Below the pieces are notes generated by a model. The model saw only the letters and a program-made list of their open reading frames with translations. It had not been told where the DNA came from and ran no database searches. From an uncultured Bacteroidia bacterium (lineage in GTDB: Bacteria > Bacteroidota > Bacteroidia > Bacteroidales > CAJPTX01): 18,265 nucleotides of DNA. A program made the translations under genes and the position numbers. The stretch spans positions 1 through 18,265 of the forward strand of contig CALHZE010000228.1 of the NCBI GenBank assembly GCA_938040915.1. The letters are read 5' to 3'. Shown here piece by piece: positions 1 through 7,381 of this stretch (position 1 is its first letter; each line of letters starts with the position of its first letter).

Positions 1-1024
1 TTGCTCCGTAACGAAAGTCTTGTATCTGGCTACTATCCATTTCCACGCCCTTATCTAGCTTGGGAATGGAGTAGGCATTCCGCTGCAGATACCTGACGAC
101 GTAATTGGGCGTGGCGCTATCAAACCACGAGAACTCGTACTGCTTTACTGCTAAGACGTTCAGTAGACTGAACGGGTTATAGACATTTTCGCCGTGTCGT
201 GCGAAGCAATAACCGTCATATTTCTTTTTGAGTGTCACTCGCGTTTTCCCCACGGTGCTTTTCGTCGCTTTGGCGAGCTCCTCTATTGCGGGCATGAGAG
301 CTTGAGAGAGTTCCTCCTCGGTAAAGCCACAAATGGCGGCATAGTTATCTAAGAGGGTAATGTCTCTTAGGTTATTGACGCTACTAAAGAGGGTGGTCTT
401 ACTAAACTTGGTGATGCCCGTAAGGAAGGCAAAGCGGATGTAGAGGTCACACTGCTTGAGCACCTCGTAAAAGGCGCGGAGGAGTGTCCGGTTCGTTTCG
501 TTCAATTCGGGCTCTCCTAGGGTCTCAAGGAGGGGCTTGTCATATTCGTCCACGAGGATAACGACTCTTTTCTTTGATACTTCGTAGGCGCGCTTGATGA
601 CGGCGCTAAAGCGTCCTGATAGGGTTTGTGCTACGCCGTCACTTCCATAGCGCTTTTCCCATGCCGCGAGGTGCGTCTCGAGACAACTTTCCAAGATACC
701 CGTCTCAGAAAAGGTCTCAGCATTGAGCTCTAGGTAAAGCACGGGACTCACTTCCCACGGCTCGCGATTTCGGCGTCGCGCAACCTCCGCCTCGTGCTCT
801 GCGATATAGAGCCCCTCGAAGAGCTCTTTTCGCCCTTCGAAATAGGCACGCAGGGTCGACAAGAAGAGACTCTTCCCGAAGCGGTGAGGGCGACTGAGGA
901 AGAAAACATTCCCTAGTTCCTGAAGCCGCTCTATGTACTGTGTCTTGTCAACGTAGAGGTCGCCTTGTTGTCTCAATTTTTCGAAGGCTTGGGTACCTAT
1001 CGGTAAACGTCGGGATGCGTTCAT
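1..1024 (-). CDS. AAA-ATPase-like / PD-(D/E)XK nuclease family protein, partial (C-terminus outside window)
   Basis: Read on the minus strand from the ATG at 1024-1022, the frame is open for 341 codons to the window edge, so the 3' end is missing. The N-terminus (MNASRRLPIGTQAFEKLR) leads to the family's P-loop variant, RPHRFGKSLFLSTL around residues 44-57, and later a Walker B strand, RVVILVDEYDKPLL. A LTGITKFSK stretch follows, as is usual in AAA-ATPase-like (PF09820) proteins. Full members are about 500-550 residues and end in a PD-(D/E)XK-like domain (DUF1703); that domain begins near the edge and its catalytic part is not visible. These genes occur in many paralogous copies in Porphyromonas and Bacteroides. 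Their role is not established; mobile-element or defence-related functions have been proposed. A good Bacteroidota promoter lies just upstream. Confidence 0.85.
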   Translation of the reverse strand, partial: MNASRRLPIGTQAFEKLRQQGDLYVDKTQYIERLQELGNVFFLSRPHRFGKSLFLSTLRAYFEGRKELFEGLYIAEHEAEVARRRNREPWEVSPVLYLELNAETFSETGILESCLETHLAAWEKRYGSDGVAQTLSGRFSAVIKRAYEVSKKRVVILVDEYDKPLLETLGEPELNETNRTLLRAFYEVLKQCDLYIRFAFLTGITKFSKTTLFSSVNNLRDITLLDNYAAICGFTEEELSQALMPAIEELAKATKSTVGKTRVTLKKKYDGYCFARHGENVYNPFSLLNVLAVKQYEFSWFDSATPNYVVRYLQRNAYSIPKLDKGVEMDSSQIQDFRYGA

Positions 1025-1047
1025 CGTTCTAAGCTCGTTGGTTTCTA

Positions 1048-1078
1048 CAAAGATAGGGAAAAGCGAGTGGCTGGGCAA
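1048..1078 (-). promoter_or_regulatory. Bacteroidota-type promoter for the AAA-ATPase-like gene
   Basis: On the minus strand, TATCTTTG (plus 1048-1055) matches the -7 consensus TAnnTTTG, and a TTG (plus 1076-1078) sits 20 bases upstream as the -33 element. Transcription would start a few bases before the ATG at 1024, giving a short leader. Confidence 0.6.
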
Positions 1079-1107
1079 CGCCTACGGTTTTTCTTGACAA
1101 ATCTCGT

Positions 1108-1115
1108 TACCTTTG
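1108..1115 (+). promoter_or_regulatory. -7 promoter element for the PII-like/recO/mqnD group
   Basis: TACCTTTG is an exact TAnnTTTG match, about 50 bases before the ATG at 1168. No good -33 TTG is seen at the usual distance; a TTGACA at 1094-1099 is too close. The element lies back to back with the minus-strand promoter at 1048-1078. Confidence 0.45.
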
Positions 1116-1167
1116 AGTTCGGAAGCCCCCTCACTACCGAGCCGTCAAGTCCTATAAGTGATTTCTT

Positions 1168-1458
1168 ATGCAAGCCGTTTTTATTGTCTACAACCAAGTG
1201 GTGATTGACCGCGTATTAGAAACCCTTCAGCGCCTCGGGTTGCGGGGCTATACCCAGTGGGAACAAGTCAAGGGGGTTGGGGGGCTACAGGGTGAGCCCC
1301 ATCTCGGGTCACACACTTGGCCGGCCATTAACCACGCTATGCTCGTAGTGTGTGAGTCAGCGGCGGCACAACGTCTGTTGCGGGCGCTTAAGGAGGTAGA
1401 CGAGGGCTCGCCCGAGCAAGGATTACGCGCCTATGCGTGGGACGTGCAGTCGTGGTAG
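1168..1458 (+). CDS. small PII-like (ferredoxin-fold) protein, function unknown
   Basis: A 96-residue soluble protein with no signal peptide or membrane segment. The N-terminus MQAVFIVYNQVVIDRVLETL is a beta strand followed by a helix, as in PII/GlnB-like and DUF3240-type proteins. The middle holds GEPHLGSHTWPAINHAMLVV, with a GSHTWP motif followed by a second hydrophobic strand, and the C-terminal part reads EQGLRAYAWDV. I recognise this as the PII-like small-protein pattern of Bacteroidota but cannot give a ligand or partner, and the uridylylation T-loop of true GlnB is not evident. It starts about 50 bases after a -7 element and ends 24 bases before recO, so the two are probably co-transcribed. 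The link to recO is positional only. Confidence 0.7.
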   Translation: MQAVFIVYNQVVIDRVLETLQRLGLRGYTQWEQVKGVGGLQGEPHLGSHTWPAINHAMLVVCESAAAQRLLRALKEVDEGSPEQGLRAYAWDVQSW

Positions 1459-1482
1459 AGAGCACGCGTAAGAGACGGTGTG

Positions 1483-2195
1483 ATGGAGCGTTGCGAATTT
1501 GTGGTGCTTTACCACGACGTCCTCGGCGAGCGCGGCGTGTTGGTGCGCGGCTATAGTGCGACGCACGGCTTCTTGAGTTTGCAGAGTTATGACTTGTCCC
1601 TCAGAGATCAGCGCTATCTCTATCCGCTAGCCCTCCTTGATGTGGTCTTTGCGCCGAGGCTTCTCGCTTAGGGGGCTTGTTGCAGATAGAGGGCGCTCAC
1701 GTGCAGCAGGCGTTGCAATCTGACTTGGTGCGCCATTGCATCGCGCTTTTTATGACCGACGTCCTTTCCCAAATCTTAGTCAACTATCCCCCCGAGGAAG
1801 CGATGGGGGGCTTTATCCACTATTACGTCGAGTTGCTCTCTTCGTCGACAGAGCAGGTCACCTACCTCCCACACCGTTTTTTGCTAGACTTGAGTGTCTT
1901 GTTGGGCTATACCCCGCGCGGGGAGTATACGCCGGCTACGCCGCGGCTACATTTGGCGACGGGGAGCTTCCTGCCTCCCCCATTACTAGAGAGCGAGTCG
2001 GTGTTGAGCGACGAAGCCTCGCGCGCATGTGACTTGCTACTCAAGCGGGCGTATACCGCCCCCTACCTTCGGACGCTAGATCAAGAGCGACGCAATGACC
2101 TTTTGCGTCGGCTTGTGGGTTACCTCGCGCTGCACTTAGAGTTGCCGCTCTCGACGCGCTGTATCGATATGCTTCACACCATGCTACATCAATAA
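1483..2195 (+). pseudogene. recO: recO, DNA repair protein, interrupted by a frameshift
   Basis: Two adjacent frames together read as one RecO. The first (GTG 1480 or ATG 1483 to TAG at 1669-1671) gives the N-terminal OB-fold part, starting CEFVVLYHDVLGERGVLVRGY and ending RYLYPLALLDVVFAPR, which matches the YPLSLLE-type strand at the end of that domain. The second (1677-2195, frame -1) resumes with LLQIEGAHVQQAL and continues through the helical C-terminal domain (HCIALFMTDVLSQIL to LHTMLHQ). Combined length, about 235 residues, is normal for RecO, so little is lost at the junction. RecO anneals ssDNA and loads RecA with RecR. A single missing base near 1660-1670 (e.g. one T in the CTTAG stretch) would explain the break. 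Members with the four-cysteine zinc finger exist; none is visible here. Real mutation versus sequence error cannot be decided from one read-out. The mqnD start follows 5 bases later. Confidence 0.75.
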
Positions 2196-2200
2196 CAACC

Positions 2201-3007
2201 ATGACGACATCCCCAGCCTCCTCAATCGCTGAGCTCTCTTGGGCTTACTCTACCTGTCCGAACGACACGTTCGTTTTTGGAGCATTAGCCCTCGGGCTTC
2301 TCGTTGACTACTCGATCCGCACACCTTACCTCGGTGATATCCAACAGTTGAATGCGTTGGCGCTCGCCGGTGAGCCTGATGTCGTCAAGATTAGCGCTGC
2401 GCTTTACCCGAAAGTCGCCGAGCGTTACGAATTGCTCCCCGTGGGAAGTGCATTTGGGATTGGGCTGGGTCCCATCCTTGTGAAGCGTCAGGGGGCGTCT
2501 TTGCCCGACGATCTCTCGCAAAGCATGGTGGCGGTTCCGGGGTATACGACGACAGCCCATTTGCTCCTAACGCATTTTCACCCCGAGGTGAAGCGGCGCG
2601 CCGAGGTGCTCTTTTCCGAAATCCCGTCGCGGGTCGTAGCGGGGGAGTTTGACGCGGGGGTCTTGATTCACGAAGGACGTTTCACTTACGAAGCGGCGGG
2701 GTTGGAGCTTGTGGAAGATTTGGGTAAGCGCTGGTTTGACGAATGCCAGTTGCCGCTCCCCTTGGGGTTGATCGGGATACGTCGGTCGCTCCCCAAGTCG
2801 CTTAAGACGGAGGTGGCGGCTGTGGTACGAGCAAGTCTCGCGCTAGCACACCGCGCCCCCACGCCTGCGCTTTGGGCGTATATTGCCGAGCAGGCGCAGA
2901 TCACCGACCCTGAGGTGATAGCCCAGCACATTGCCACGTATGTCAATGCCTATACCGAGAACCTCGGTGACGACGGACAACGGGCGTTGGAACTGCTGTT
3001 GAAGTAG
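2201..3007 (+). CDS. mqnD: MqnD-family 1,4-dihydroxy-6-naphthoate synthase (menaquinone, futalosine pathway)
   Basis: The 268-residue protein has the family start STCPNDTFVFGALALG (residues 17-32), then EPDVVKISAALYPKV and the VGSAFGIGLGPILVKR motif (81-96). DAGVLIHEGRFTY contains His157, which corresponds to the conserved catalytic histidine of MqnD. In the futalosine pathway this enzyme converts cyclic de-hypoxanthinylfutalosine to 1,4-dihydroxy-6-naphthoate. The fold is that of a periplasmic-binding-protein-like (SBP type II) domain, but there is no signal peptide, in keeping with a cytoplasmic enzyme. It begins 5 bases after recO and probably shares its transcript. No other mqn gene is in the window. 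MqnA is a sister family with similar motifs; the STCPNDT and HEG motifs favour MqnD. Confidence 0.85.
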   Translation: MTTSPASSIAELSWAYSTCPNDTFVFGALALGLLVDYSIRTPYLGDIQQLNALALAGEPDVVKISAALYPKVAERYELLPVGSAFGIGLGPILVKRQGASLPDDLSQSMVAVPGYTTTAHLLLTHFHPEVKRRAEVLFSEIPSRVVAGEFDAGVLIHEGRFTYEAAGLELVEDLGKRWFDECQLPLPLGLIGIRRSLPKSLKTEVAAVVRASLALAHRAPTPALWAYIAEQAQITDPEVIAQHIATYVNAYTENLGDDGQRALELLLK

Positions 3008-3147
3008 GGGGGCGCAATGTATCTCCGTTAACAGACGCATCACGTCGTAGCGTCGCCTTTCTGATCATCCCACGCCCGCACATCGAGTCTGCTTGGGCGG
3101 CGCATTGTATGGGTACGATGTGTGGATGCTGGGAGCAGCGCGATACG
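3008..3147. other. intergenic gap between convergent mqnD and ispG; no gene seen
   Basis: No coding signal or clear U-tract terminator is visible. A weak hairpin can form from CGCCCGCA (3073-3080) with TGC..GGGCG (3090-3099, two-base bulge). The stretch AGACGCATC at 3033-3041 and TTGTATGGG at 3105-3113 recur in the hairpin at 7295-7381, so this may hold a decayed copy of that element. Confidence 0.4.
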
Positions 3148-3181
3148 TCCGTACAACTGCGGTTAATCGGCGTTGTACGGA
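3148..3181. repeat. perfect inverted repeat with the ispG stop codon in its loop
   Basis: TCCGTACAAC at 3148-3157 is matched by GTTGTACGGA at 3172-3181, a perfect 10-base stem with a 14-base loop. The ispG stop codon (3163-3165 on the minus strand) is inside the loop, so one arm is coding and the other is 3' of the gene. No T-run follows on the minus strand, so a classical intrinsic terminator is not supported; mRNA 3'-end stabilisation or a binding site is possible. Confidence 0.6.
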
Positions 3182-5103
3182 TGCACTCTCTTGTCACTCT
3201 CGATGAGCTCCAGTAGCGCGGCAAGAGCCTCTGACTCGGGAATGTTGTGGCGCGCGACCTCGCCAGCTCGATAAAGGGTGATTTTGCCAGGTCCGGCGCC
3301 TACGTAACCATAATCTGCATCGCCCATCTCGCCGGGACCGTTGACAATACAGCCCATGACGGCTATCTTAAGATCGCGGAGATGGGCGGTGGCGGCTCGC
3401 ACGCGAGCAAAGGTGCTTTCTAGGTCAAAGAGCGTACGACCACACCCTGGGCACGCTACAAACTCAGCATGGACACGCCGCAACCCAAGACTCTGCAATA
3501 CCGCGAGTGCGTAGCCGATCGCCGCACGCCCTTGTCTGTTGTCAACTACGAGTCCGTTGCCCCAGTCTTCTAGTAGGAGAGCGCCGTAGTCTACCCCCAT
3601 TGCGGCTTGGAGATGCTCGCCTTGATAGTCGCTGTGATAGACTTGCCAAAAAAGGAGACTGGCGTTGGGGTGCTGTGCGCGCAGCTGTTGTGCTATGGCG
3701 CGTGCACGGGCGATGCGGGGTTGCGACTCGCGTAAGATATAGAGCGTCGTTAGCGGCGACTGTGTTGGGGAGGCAGCATGGGGATGCTCTTGTGCCCCGA
3801 CGTCTATTACCACCACACGCCCTTTTCCGTCAAGGCTTTGGTAAACACCATCGTCAATGGGCGTGTAAAAGTAGGGGGCTAACTCGGCGGGGAGGGAAAA
3901 TGCGCTATGGGAATCGGGCGTATTAGGTTGCCCACTTACGTTAGGGACGATATCACCCAACAAGACGCCATCTACCGAACTGGGGGTGTGTTGCCACCGC
4001 CCCGCCTCGTCTTGTACAAAGCCGTAGGAGAGGAGCTCGGGTGCGGCGATCGGTGTGGTGCCGTTGTGTGCTAAAAAGAGTACGCCGCGACGCACCGGCT
4101 GAAGCACGGGCGGTACGGCACGCTCGCATACCACGGGCGGGGCACTACAGAGAGTCTCTACGGGGCGAGGCGTATCGCTGAGTGAGGCGACGTGGGCAAT
4201 GATCGCGTGTGCAAAGGGGATCTCGTGGGCGGGGTCTTCGGTCAGAGAGACGCGCACGGTGTCTCCGATGCCGTCGAGGAGGAGCGTCCCAATGCCGATG
4301 GCAGACTTGATGCGCCCGTCTTCGCCAGCGCCCGCTTCGGTAACCCCTAGGTGGATCTTGTTGTAAAAGCCGTGGGCTTGTAGGGTTTGCTCGAGACGCC
4401 GGTTGGAAAAGACCATGAGCTTTACCTCGCTGGCCTTGAGTGAGACGACAACCGAGCGCTCGAAATGGAAGTGGCGGCACACCTCGAGAAACTCCATTGC
4501 GGAGTGTACCATGCCCTCAATCCCTGCCCCGTATTGCTCGATAATGCGAGGGGCGAGCGAACCGTGGTTGACCCCGATGCGTACGACAACGTTATAGCGT
4601 CGACACGACGCCACGAGTGCCCCGATAGCCTCGTACATCTTCTCGTTTGCCGCGACAGCCTCGGCTTCGTCTTTGGGTGTGAGGCGATTGAGGTAGTTGC
4701 CGGGGTTGATCCGCACGGCGTCTACATACTTGGCGGCTTCGAGGGCAACTTGTGGAGAAAAGTGGACGTCGGCAACCACGGGGCACGGGGTGTAACCATG
4801 CTGTGTCTGAAGGGAAGGGGAGGTGAAGCGTTCCATCACCTCGGCAAAGGCTCGTGCGTCGGCTAGTGTCGGCGCGGTGACGCGGATGAGCTCTGCCCCC
4901 GCGAGGCGCAGGCGTATCAGCTGTGTGAGGGTTGCGGAGACGTCGGCGGCTGCCGTGGTGGTCATGGTCTGCACGACCACGTGACCACCACGAGCATCCA
5001 ATGTTACGGTTTTTCGCCCAGCACGCCCCAATTTAAGCATCCAAGAAGTGTCGGTGGATAACAACACCTCTTTCGAATCAGAACGCATTTTTAAGGTACG
5101 CAA
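3163..5103 (-). CDS. ispG: IspG, (E)-4-hydroxy-3-methylbut-2-enyl-diphosphate synthase, long three-domain form
   Basis: The 646-residue protein carries out the penultimate MEP-pathway step, reducing 2-C-methyl-D-erythritol 2,4-cyclodiphosphate to HMBPP. The N-terminal TIM barrel starts near VVVQTMTTTAAADVSATLTQ and includes VADVHFSPQVALEAAKYVDA and VRIGVNHGSL. The C-terminal iron-sulfur domain has CPGCGRTLFD (Cys551, Cys554) and MGCIVNGPGE (Cys585, Glu592), which match the three cysteines and glutamate that bind the [4Fe-4S] cluster in the short enzymes. Between them lies an insert of over 200 residues (very roughly 290-530), as in the plant, chlamydial and Bacteroidota forms; E. coli IspG has 372 residues. 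The start at 5103 gives a slightly long N-terminus; later Met codons at residues 6 and 22 are possible. It begins 4 bases after the dpp11 stop, so it is probably translated from that mRNA. Confidence 0.95.
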   Translation of the reverse strand: MRTLKMRSDSKEVLLSTDTSWMLKLGRAGRKTVTLDARGGHVVVQTMTTTAAADVSATLTQLIRLRLAGAELIRVTAPTLADARAFAEVMERFTSPSLQTQHGYTPCPVVADVHFSPQVALEAAKYVDAVRINPGNYLNRLTPKDEAEAVAANEKMYEAIGALVASCRRYNVVVRIGVNHGSLAPRIIEQYGAGIEGMVHSAMEFLEVCRHFHFERSVVVSLKASEVKLMVFSNRRLEQTLQAHGFYNKIHLGVTEAGAGEDGRIKSAIGIGTLLLDGIGDTVRVSLTEDPAHEIPFAHAIIAHVASLSDTPRPVETLCSAPPVVCERAVPPVLQPVRRGVLFLAHNGTTPIAAPELLSYGFVQDEAGRWQHTPSSVDGVLLGDIVPNVSGQPNTPDSHSAFSLPAELAPYFYTPIDDGVYQSLDGKGRVVVIDVGAQEHPHAASPTQSPLTTLYILRESQPRIARARAIAQQLRAQHPNASLLFWQVYHSDYQGEHLQAAMGVDYGALLLEDWGNGLVVDNRQGRAAIGYALAVLQSLGLRRVHAEFVACPGCGRTLFDLESTFARVRAATAHLRDLKIAVMGCIVNGPGEMGDADYGYVGAGPGKITLYRAGEVARHNIPESEALAALLELIESDKRVHPYNAD

Positions 5104-5107
5104 GGCG

Positions 5108-7261
5108 TTATTTCACGAGTTCCATTTCCTCAAGGAGGTAGCCCGCGCCGGCTAACTTCTCGATCAGGAAGAGCACGTAGCGGATATCGACCACGATGTT
5201 GCGGCATTTGGCTGGGTCGAACATGACGTCGCTCATCGTCCCCTCCCAAACGCGGTCAAAGTTGAGCCCCACAAGTTCGCCCTTGGCGTTGAGCACGGGG
5301 CTACCCGAGTTGCCCCCCGTGGTGTGCACGCTCGAAAGGAAGCAGGCGGGCACTTTTCCGTCAACGCTCCATCGCCCGTAATCTTTTTGTTCATAGAGGT
5401 CGCGTAACTTTTTGCCGACTGTGTAGTCGTGTGCGCCTATTTCCACCTTTTCAAAGACGCCGTCGAGGGTCGTGAAGGGGGTATAAACGATCCCCTCACG
5501 TGGTGAGTAGCCCTCGACCTTCCCGAAGGCGAGACGCATGGTGGAGTTGGCGTCGGGGAAGAAGACGCGGTCGGGCTGCATCTCCATCAACCCCGCAACA
5601 TAACGACGGTAGAGTGATGTGCTCTGGGCGCGCTGGGCTTGCAAAGGGTCTGCCACGTGGGCTTTGTAGTCGGCGGCTAGGGTGCGTGCGAAAGCGCCGA
5701 GAGGGTCTTTCTTCAGGTTCTCAAGGGTCTTTGGGCTTGCGAACGCTTTGTTCCAACGTGTAGAGTCGGTGTAGACAGAGCGCCCCAACAGCTTCTTTTC
5801 AAATTGAGCGAACCCCTTTTCGTTGCCCCACTCGCTGGGGATGGAGAGGTCGTAGGGGGCGGCAAAGTCTTGGCTAACGAACTCGCGGAACATGGCTTGG
5901 GCGAGGGCTCGGTCTACGCGAAGGTCATAGTCTTTGAAGTACTCTTTGCTCTCGTTGTGGAGCTCTTTGAGCTCGGCGTCTGTGAGGTCGCGTTTTTCGT
6001 CGAGAGCTTTTGAGATAAGGCGGTTGACGCGGATGGCAAAGGCGAGACTCTCGATCCCCAAGAGCCCTTGGGTGTAATAGTCGTTGACGTGGAGGAGAGG
6101 GGTGAGCGCGGCGTGGTTGTCGTGGAGGGAGGTGAGTACGTCGCCATACATCGCTTTCCGCTCGGGGGTGGCGTTGGCAAATTTCTCAAAGGCGGCTTCT
6201 TGCGCTTGCTTGACGCGGACGGCATTGAGGCGTTGGAGTCCTTTTGACTCGCCAATCCATTTCTTCCACGCATTGGCCACGCTGGCGTGCTTGGAGGAGT
6301 ATTGGAGGCGGAGGTGTTCGTCAGGGTTCATAAACCCCTCCATGATGTCGAGGCGTTGACGTCGGAGGGCTACCTTACGTGGGTCTTCTGCCGTGGCAAT
6401 GGAACTTACGGCGTCGGAGGTCAAGTATTGTTGTGTCGTGCCGGGGTAGCCGTAGACCATGACAAACTCCTCGGGTTGCACACCACCGATCTGTATCTTG
6501 AGAAACTGGCGAGGGTGGTAGGGGACGTTGGCGGCGTGGTAGTCAGCCGGCGCGTTGTGAGCATCGGCATAGATACGGAAGAAGGTAAAGTCGCCGGTGT
6601 GGCGAGGGTAGTCCCAGTTGTCGGTATCGCCGCCAAACTTGCCAACGTAGGCGGGAGGGGCGACCACGAGCCGGACGTCGCGGTAGGTGCGATAGACATA
6701 GAGGTAGTATTGGTTGCCGTAATAGAGAGGTTTGATGTCATAGTCTAACGAGGCGTCTTGCGCCTTGAGTTCTTTTTCTAGCGCGGCGATATTCTGCTTG
6801 ATGGCTTCGGCTCGCGCGGCTTCGTCAGTTGGGAGTGATGCGGGAGCGATGCGCGGGGTGACGTCGTCCATATACTCTAGAAAGCGCACCTTAAGCCCTG
6901 GGCAGGGGAGCTCTTCGGCACGCGAGGCGGCGGCAAACCCGTTTTCGAGATAATTGTGCTCGACTGACGAGAGCGACTGGACATACTCATAGCCGCAGTG
7001 GTGGTTGGTAAACAGGAGTCCGTCTGCGGAGACTACCTCGCCGGTGCAACCGTTGGCAAAGCGGACGATAGCGTCTTTAAGAGAAGGGGTCTCGCGCGAA
7101 TAGATCGCCTCGGGGGGGAGTTGACACCCTGCACGCTCCATCTTGACGGCGCAGGTCTGTTGTAGGCGATTGGGAAGCCACATCCCTTCTTCGGCAGCGA
7201 GGCGAGGGAGGGGGAGGCAAAGGGTTAGGGAACACATCAGGGGTAACCAAAGATTTTTCAT
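5108..7261 (-). CDS. dpp11: S46-family dipeptidyl-peptidase DPP11-type (Asp/Glu-specific)
   Basis: From the ATG at 7261-7259 the protein has 717 residues, the usual S46 length. The frame is open further upstream to 7663, but that part overlaps the neighbouring gene and would place the signal peptide internally. The signal peptide MKNLWLPLMCSLTLCLPLPR ends near LAA, predicting a periplasmic enzyme. The serine-peptidase triad is visible: TNHHCGYEYV (His87/88), HTGDFTFFRIY (Asp224) and GGNSGSPVLN (Ser652). Arg670 in GLNFDRVWEGTMSD sits 18 residues after the serine, the position of the S1-pocket arginine of P. gingivalis DPP11; DPP7 has glycine there. The enzyme should therefore remove N-terminal dipeptides with Asp or Glu at P1, feeding peptide-dependent growth. 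No type IX sorting domain is seen at the C-terminus. The ispG gene follows after 4 bases. Confidence 0.92.
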   Translation of the reverse strand: MKNLWLPLMCSLTLCLPLPRLAAEEGMWLPNRLQQTCAVKMERAGCQLPPEAIYSRETPSLKDAIVRFANGCTGEVVSADGLLFTNHHCGYEYVQSLSSVEHNYLENGFAAASRAEELPCPGLKVRFLEYMDDVTPRIAPASLPTDEAARAEAIKQNIAALEKELKAQDASLDYDIKPLYYGNQYYLYVYRTYRDVRLVVAPPAYVGKFGGDTDNWDYPRHTGDFTFFRIYADAHNAPADYHAANVPYHPRQFLKIQIGGVQPEEFVMVYGYPGTTQQYLTSDAVSSIATAEDPRKVALRRQRLDIMEGFMNPDEHLRLQYSSKHASVANAWKKWIGESKGLQRLNAVRVKQAQEAAFEKFANATPERKAMYGDVLTSLHDNHAALTPLLHVNDYYTQGLLGIESLAFAIRVNRLISKALDEKRDLTDAELKELHNESKEYFKDYDLRVDRALAQAMFREFVSQDFAAPYDLSIPSEWGNEKGFAQFEKKLLGRSVYTDSTRWNKAFASPKTLENLKKDPLGAFARTLAADYKAHVADPLQAQRAQSTSLYRRYVAGLMEMQPDRVFFPDANSTMRLAFGKVEGYSPREGIVYTPFTTLDGVFEKVEIGAHDYTVGKKLRDLYEQKDYGRWSVDGKVPACFLSSVHTTGGNSGSPVLNAKGELVGLNFDRVWEGTMSDVMFDPAKCRNIVVDIRYVLFLIEKLAGAGYLLEEMELVK

Positions 7262-7294
7262 CTGTTGAAAAGGGTTATTGTGACGTATCTTGGC

Positions 7295-7381
7295 AGACGC
7301 ATCTCGTTGCGTCCGTATGAAAGCATTGCTTGTCACTGATATACGTTTTCTCCCGTTGTATGGGCGCAACGCGAGGCGTCT
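7295..7381. repeat. long imperfect inverted repeat between the 7380-8129 gene and dpp11
   Basis: The arm at 7295-7317 (AGACGC..CGTTGCG..CC) matches the reverse complement of 7359-7381 at 19 of 23 positions, with two of the differences allowing G-U pairs in RNA. The inner 41 bases are unpaired. The right arm overlaps the stop codon of the upstream minus-strand gene (7380-7382). Pieces of the arm recur at 3033-3041, 11423-11436 and 11544-11555. No T-run follows, so it is not a standard terminator. It fills most of the 118-base gap before dpp11, where I see no promoter match on the minus strand. Confidence 0.6.

Noticed and set aside
1655..1680. programmed -1 frameshift in recO
   Set aside because: The bases before the TAG (CTT CTC GCT) do not form an X XXY YYZ slippery site, and the G-run lies after the stop.
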